From Actinomycetes bacterium (lineage in GTDB: Bacteria > Actinomycetota > Acidimicrobiia > Acidimicrobiales > SZUA-35): 32,605 nucleotides of DNA. The position numbers and the translations under genes are program-made. Location: positions 1 to 32,605 of the forward strand of contig JAJRQY010000025.1 in assembly GCA_024280015.1 (NCBI GenBank). Direction: 5' to 3'. Numbering within the stretch: the stretch's first letter is position 1; the number at the start of each line of letters is the position of its first letter. Positions 30,025 to 32,605 of the stretch are shown in pieces. The notes under the pieces are model-generated. The model searched no databases. It had not been told where the DNA came from and saw only the letters and a list, made by a program, of their open reading frames with translations.

Positions 30025-31502
30025 GGCAGGTATGTCGCTTGTAAGTATGGTCCTCTATCGATGAGTTCAACCGCCGCTCGCTCACTCAGGTCATAGAGGG
30101 GTCCAGCAGAAAGGGCAATGCCAAGTGTGACCGCGACGAGCGCGAGGGTGGCGGCAAACATCGGAACCGGGACCCGAGATGATTGAGCCTCTTGTTCGAG
30201 GGGGACGAAGGGTTCGCCCCAGAAAATGGCGTTCCAAATTTTCGTCATGGAGAACAAGGTGAGGAAACTCACAAGAAGGGCGACCGCCACCAGAAACCAC
30301 TGGCGACTGGCAACAGCGGCCTGTAACAGAGCAAACTTGCCGATGAATCCTGATAGGGGTGGAATCCCGGCAAGGCTCATCGAAACGATCAGGAATAGCG
30401 CGGCAATGACTGGGCGCGATCGCGCCACACCGGCTACGCGGTCCAGGCGGCTGGTTCCGACTGTTTGGACCACCACTCCCTCGATGAGAAACAGCGAAGT
30501 TTTCACCGGTATGTGATGCATGAGGTAGAAGATGGATGCGGCGAGACCAGCAACATCAAACAGGGCAATTCCCATGATCATGTAGCCGATCTGGCTAACG
30601 ATATGAAAGCTCAGGATCCGTTTCATGTGCTGTTGAGCTACTGCTCCAAGGACTCCGAAGAACATGGTTGCGCCAGCCACGACCATCAAAAGCCACCACG
30701 CCTCATCTCGAGGAAACAGCAAGAACTGCGACCGGACTATGGCGTAGACACCAACCTTGGTTAGAAGGCCAGCAAATACCGCCGAGACTGGTGACGGAGC
30801 CGTGGGATAGGAGTCGGGTAGCCAGAAGAACAGAGGGAAAATGGCGGCCTTACTTCCGAACACCACCAAGAGAAGCAAGCCAAGAGCAGAGCGGACTCCA
30901 CTGGGAATCCCTTCTAACTCGATTGCTAGAGCAGCCATATTGACGGTGCCTGTAGCGGCATAGATCAAGCCGAGTGAGGTGATGAAGAGTAGTGATGACA
31001 CCAAACTAATCACGATGTATGTCATCGCCGGTCGTATCTGTTCTCGCCGGCCGCCAAGAGTTAAGAGGGCATAGCTGGCCGTGAGCAAGATCTCAAAGGC
31101 GACAAAGAGATTGAAGAGGTCTCCGGTGAGGAAGGCCAGAGAAACGCCAGCCAACATCGCTTGATAGAGAGGATGAAAAACTGCTCCTGCATCCCGAGTC
31201 CTCGGATGCCCAAGCGAGTAGACCAGGACAACGAAGGTGGCGATGTGGGAAATCACCAACAACATGCTGGCGAACAGATCAACGACCAGAGCGATGCCTA
31301 CCTCTGGACTCCATCCGCCAACCGCTACTGCAGTCACTCCCTTGGTTTCAACTTGAATGAGCAATGCGATCGAAACAGCCAGAGTCACAGCAGAAGCGAG
31401 AACACTGATGATTGTTTGCAGTCGAGTCAAACGAAGAGTTAACAAGGTGAGGGCAGCCGCGCCCATCGGTACGAGAACGGGAAGGCCAATGAGGACTTTC
31501 AT
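30021..31502 (-). CDS. mnhD: Mrp/Mnh cation/proton antiporter subunit D
   Basis: This is a 493-residue polytopic protein (about 14 TM) of the proton-conducting NuoL/M/N-like transporter family. It contains the conserved L-F-V-A-F-E-I-L-L core Glu, G-S-K-A-A-I-F-P-L-F-F-W-L-P-D with the key Lys and the A-P-S-P-V-S-A-V-F-A-G-L-L-T-K-V-G block. With MnhA it forms the ion-translocating part of the antiporter. ATG 31502 overlaps the mnhC stop (ATGA). Length is normal. Confidence 0.96.
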   Translation of the reverse strand: MKVLIGLPVLVPMGAAALTLLTLRLTRLQTIISVLASAVTLAVSIALLIQVETKGVTAVAVGGWSPEVGIALVVDLFASMLLVISHIATFVVLVYSLGHPRTRDAGAVFHPLYQAMLAGVSLAFLTGDLFNLFVAFEILLTASYALLTLGGRREQIRPAMTYIVISLVSSLLFITSLGLIYAATGTVNMAALAIELEGIPSGVRSALGLLLLVVFGSKAAIFPLFFWLPDSYPTAPSPVSAVFAGLLTKVGVYAIVRSQFLLFPRDEAWWLLMVVAGATMFFGVLGAVAQQHMKRILSFHIVSQIGYMIMGIALFDVAGLAASIFYLMHHIPVKTSLFLIEGVVVQTVGTSRLDRVAGVARSRPVIAALFLIVSMSLAGIPPLSGFIGKFALLQAAVASRQWFLVAVALLVSFLTLFSMTKIWNAIFWGEPFVPLEQEAQSSRVPVPMFAATLALVAVTLGIALSAGPLYDLSERAAVELIDRGPYLQATYLP

Positions 31503-31912
31503 CGTTGCTCCAGGTCGTCACCCAGAACGGACAATTCGTACTCAACTCGGTGAACGGTCCGCTTCGGTGAATCCAGCCGGGCATCCTCTCGGTCGTCCTC
31601 CACCTCGTCATCATGGGTGAGCGTCCAACTCCGATAGGACACCGCAAGAAGGAAGACCAGTACCCCAAAGGTGATGACAATAGCGGTGAGGGCCATGGCC
31701 TGCGGAAGTGGATCGGCGTACTCGTTGGCCGGCACCGTAGATTCAACAAATGGGGGTCGCCCGGGAGGTCCTCCAGCGAATAGCAACATGAGGACCGATC
31801 CGTGGCCTAGCAGCGCTAGCCCGATGATGATCCGGCTCAGAATTCGGTCGAACAGGGCGTAGGTTCCGACGGCATAGAGGGCGCCAATGGTTAAGGCCAA
31901 TACCACACTCAT
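31499..31912 (-). CDS. mnhC: Mrp/Mnh cation/proton antiporter subunit C
   Basis: This is a 137-residue NuoK-like subunit with three TM helices. I-I-I-G-L-A-L-L-G-H-G-S-V-L-M-L-L-F and D-P-L-P-Q-A-M-A-L-T-A-I-V-I are signature segments. The C-terminal 35 residues are highly charged, longer than usual for MnhC. It begins 2 bp after mnhB and is coupled to mnhD. Confidence 0.95.
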   Translation of the reverse strand: MSVVLALTIGALYAVGTYALFDRILSRIIIGLALLGHGSVLMLLFAGGPPGRPPFVESTVPANEYADPLPQAMALTAIVITFGVLVFLLAVSYRSWTLTHDDEVEDDREDARLDSPKRTVHRVEYELSVLGDDLEQR

Positions 31913-31914
31913 AG

Positions 31915-32379
31915 CTACTGCCCCACCGCGGAGTTCCGGTCACGGGACTGTTCATCAATGGTGCTGTCCAGTCCGGTGAGGACGGCAACAACAAGTCCGA
32001 CGACCACCAAGAATACGCCGGTGTCAAAGGCCAAGACGGAGAAAATCTTCATCTTTCCCAGGACTGGCAGGACCCAGGCAACCTTCCCGCTTTCCAGCAG
32101 CTGGCCGTTGGCAAACCAGGGTGATACCGCGGTGACAATCGACAGAAGGAGTCCGGCGCCCATCAACGGCTCTGCGGACCAGGTCGGCTTTCTCTCCCCC
32201 TCAGGGTCAGCGGCCAGCGAACGCACAGCTAACCCAGCGCCAGCCACCAGACCCGCAATGAACCCTCCTCCTGGCTGGTTGTGGCCAGCGAACAAGAGGT
32301 AGATGGCGAAGATCATGATGGTCGGGACGATCAGGTCAGCACCGGTCTCCAACAACACCGTTCTTCTTGACCGATTCAT
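31915..32379 (-). CDS. mnhB: Mrp/Mnh cation/proton antiporter subunit B
   Basis: This is a 154-residue MnhB-domain protein with four TM helices. [18 protein letters not shown] is the family signature, and [11 protein letters not shown] is the conserved last helix. ATG 32379 overlaps the mnhA stop. Confidence 0.95.
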   Translation of the reverse strand: MNRSRRTVLLETGADLIVPTIMIFAIYLLFAGHNQPGGGFIAGLVAGAGLAVRSLAADPEGERKPTWSAEPLMGAGLLLSIVTAVSPWFANGQLLESGKVAWVLPVLGKMKIFSVLAFDTGVFLVVVGLVVAVLTGLDSTIDEQSRDRNSAVGQ

Positions 32380-32605
32380 CGCGTCGTGCTTCGGTTTGGC
32401 GACGTAACAGTGTGCTGGGTCGCGAGCCCATCATCGGTTCTGGCTGCTCGAACCAACGACAGAACCCCTAGGGCAGCCGCTACCAGAACTGTGATTTCCC
32501 CCAGGGTGTCTAGGGCTCGGAAGTCGACAAGAATCGTGTTGACGATGTTGTCTCCACCGGCTTCAGTCGGAGCTAGTTCGACGTAGGCGGCCCGCGATGA
32601 GCGAC
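32376..32605 (-). CDS. mnhA: Mrp/Mnh antiporter subunit A, C-terminal end (partial)
   Basis: The last 75 or so codons of mnhA run off the right edge. They contain [20 protein letters not shown], the diagnostic MbhE-like C-terminal block of large MnhA proteins, then one TM helix and a hydrophilic tail. The TGA at 32378-32376 overlaps the mnhB ATG. The rest of this roughly 800-residue subunit must lie beyond the window. Confidence 0.93.
   Translation of the reverse strand, partial: RSSRAAYVELAPTEAGGDNIVNTILVDFRALDTLGEITVLVAAALGVLSLVRAARTDDGLATQHTVTSPNRSTTR

Noticed and set aside
1-32605. CRISPR arrays, insertion sequences, rRNA or functional tRNA genes.
   Set aside because: I found no regularly spaced repeats, transposase genes or convincing tRNA or rRNA sequence. 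The only tandem repeats are inside copB and at the CDF-like start.

Overview
The window looks like a piece of an actinobacterial chromosome. The strongest sign is a complete four-gene 'conservon' (sensor kinase, roadblock, DUF742, Ras-like GTPase), an arrangement typical of Actinomycetota. Base composition is moderate (mid-50s % GC by eye), many starts are GTG or TTG, and overlapping ATGA/GTGA gene junctions are common. Acidimicrobiia would fit but is my inference; there is no rRNA or phylogenetic marker here. TGA is a normal stop in many genes, so the standard bacterial code applies, with one important exception described below.

Layout. 0.2-2.6 kb: a glycyl radical enzyme and its activase (yjjI/yjjW). 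2.7-4.4 kb: a small helical protein and a degenerate GGDEF-EAL protein, facing the conservon (4.6-8.4 kb), which is followed by a ferritin. 9.1-15.6 kb: a mixed metabolic stretch with a small membrane protein, GNAT acetyltransferase, nucleoside hydrolase, dimethylformamidase-like protein, O-methyltransferase, two decayed gene fragments and a type I phosphodiesterase. 15.6-17.4 kb: an ArsR-SRPBCC pair and a divergent CDF-like metal transporter around a near-perfect 38-bp palindrome. 17.4-28.8 kb: a copper/metal and extracytoplasmic redox island with multicopper oxidase, alpha/beta hydrolase, M56 protease plus BlaI repressor, CopC-CopD fusion, His-rich secreted DUF3105-like protein, beta-propeller lipoprotein, ferric-reductase-like haem membrane protein, CopB-type P1B ATPase with a His-rich tail, a thioredoxin-fold lipoprotein and a cytochrome c lipoprotein. 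28.9-32.6 kb: a seven-gene Mrp/Mnh cation/proton antiporter operon on the minus strand, with mnhA running off the right edge.

Two observations stand out. First, the thioredoxin-fold gene at 27801-28337 is one continuous frame interrupted only by a TGA exactly where the first active-site cysteine of an Mpt53/DsbE-type W-x-P-W-C-x-x-C motif should be. It is best read as a selenocysteine protein (U-x-x-C), and ordinary gene calling would break it into two hypothetical fragments. Second, five 17-bp inverted repeats with the same 7-3-7 geometry (consensus close to TACTACR NNN YGTMGTA) lie before the genes of the copper island and apparently nowhere else. They match BlaI/CopY-family operators, and a BlaI-type repressor and an M56 sensor protease are encoded in the island. 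I infer one repressor-protease-controlled regulon joining copper export, copper oxidation, periplasmic copper handling, electron transfer and a selenoprotein thiol oxidoreductase.
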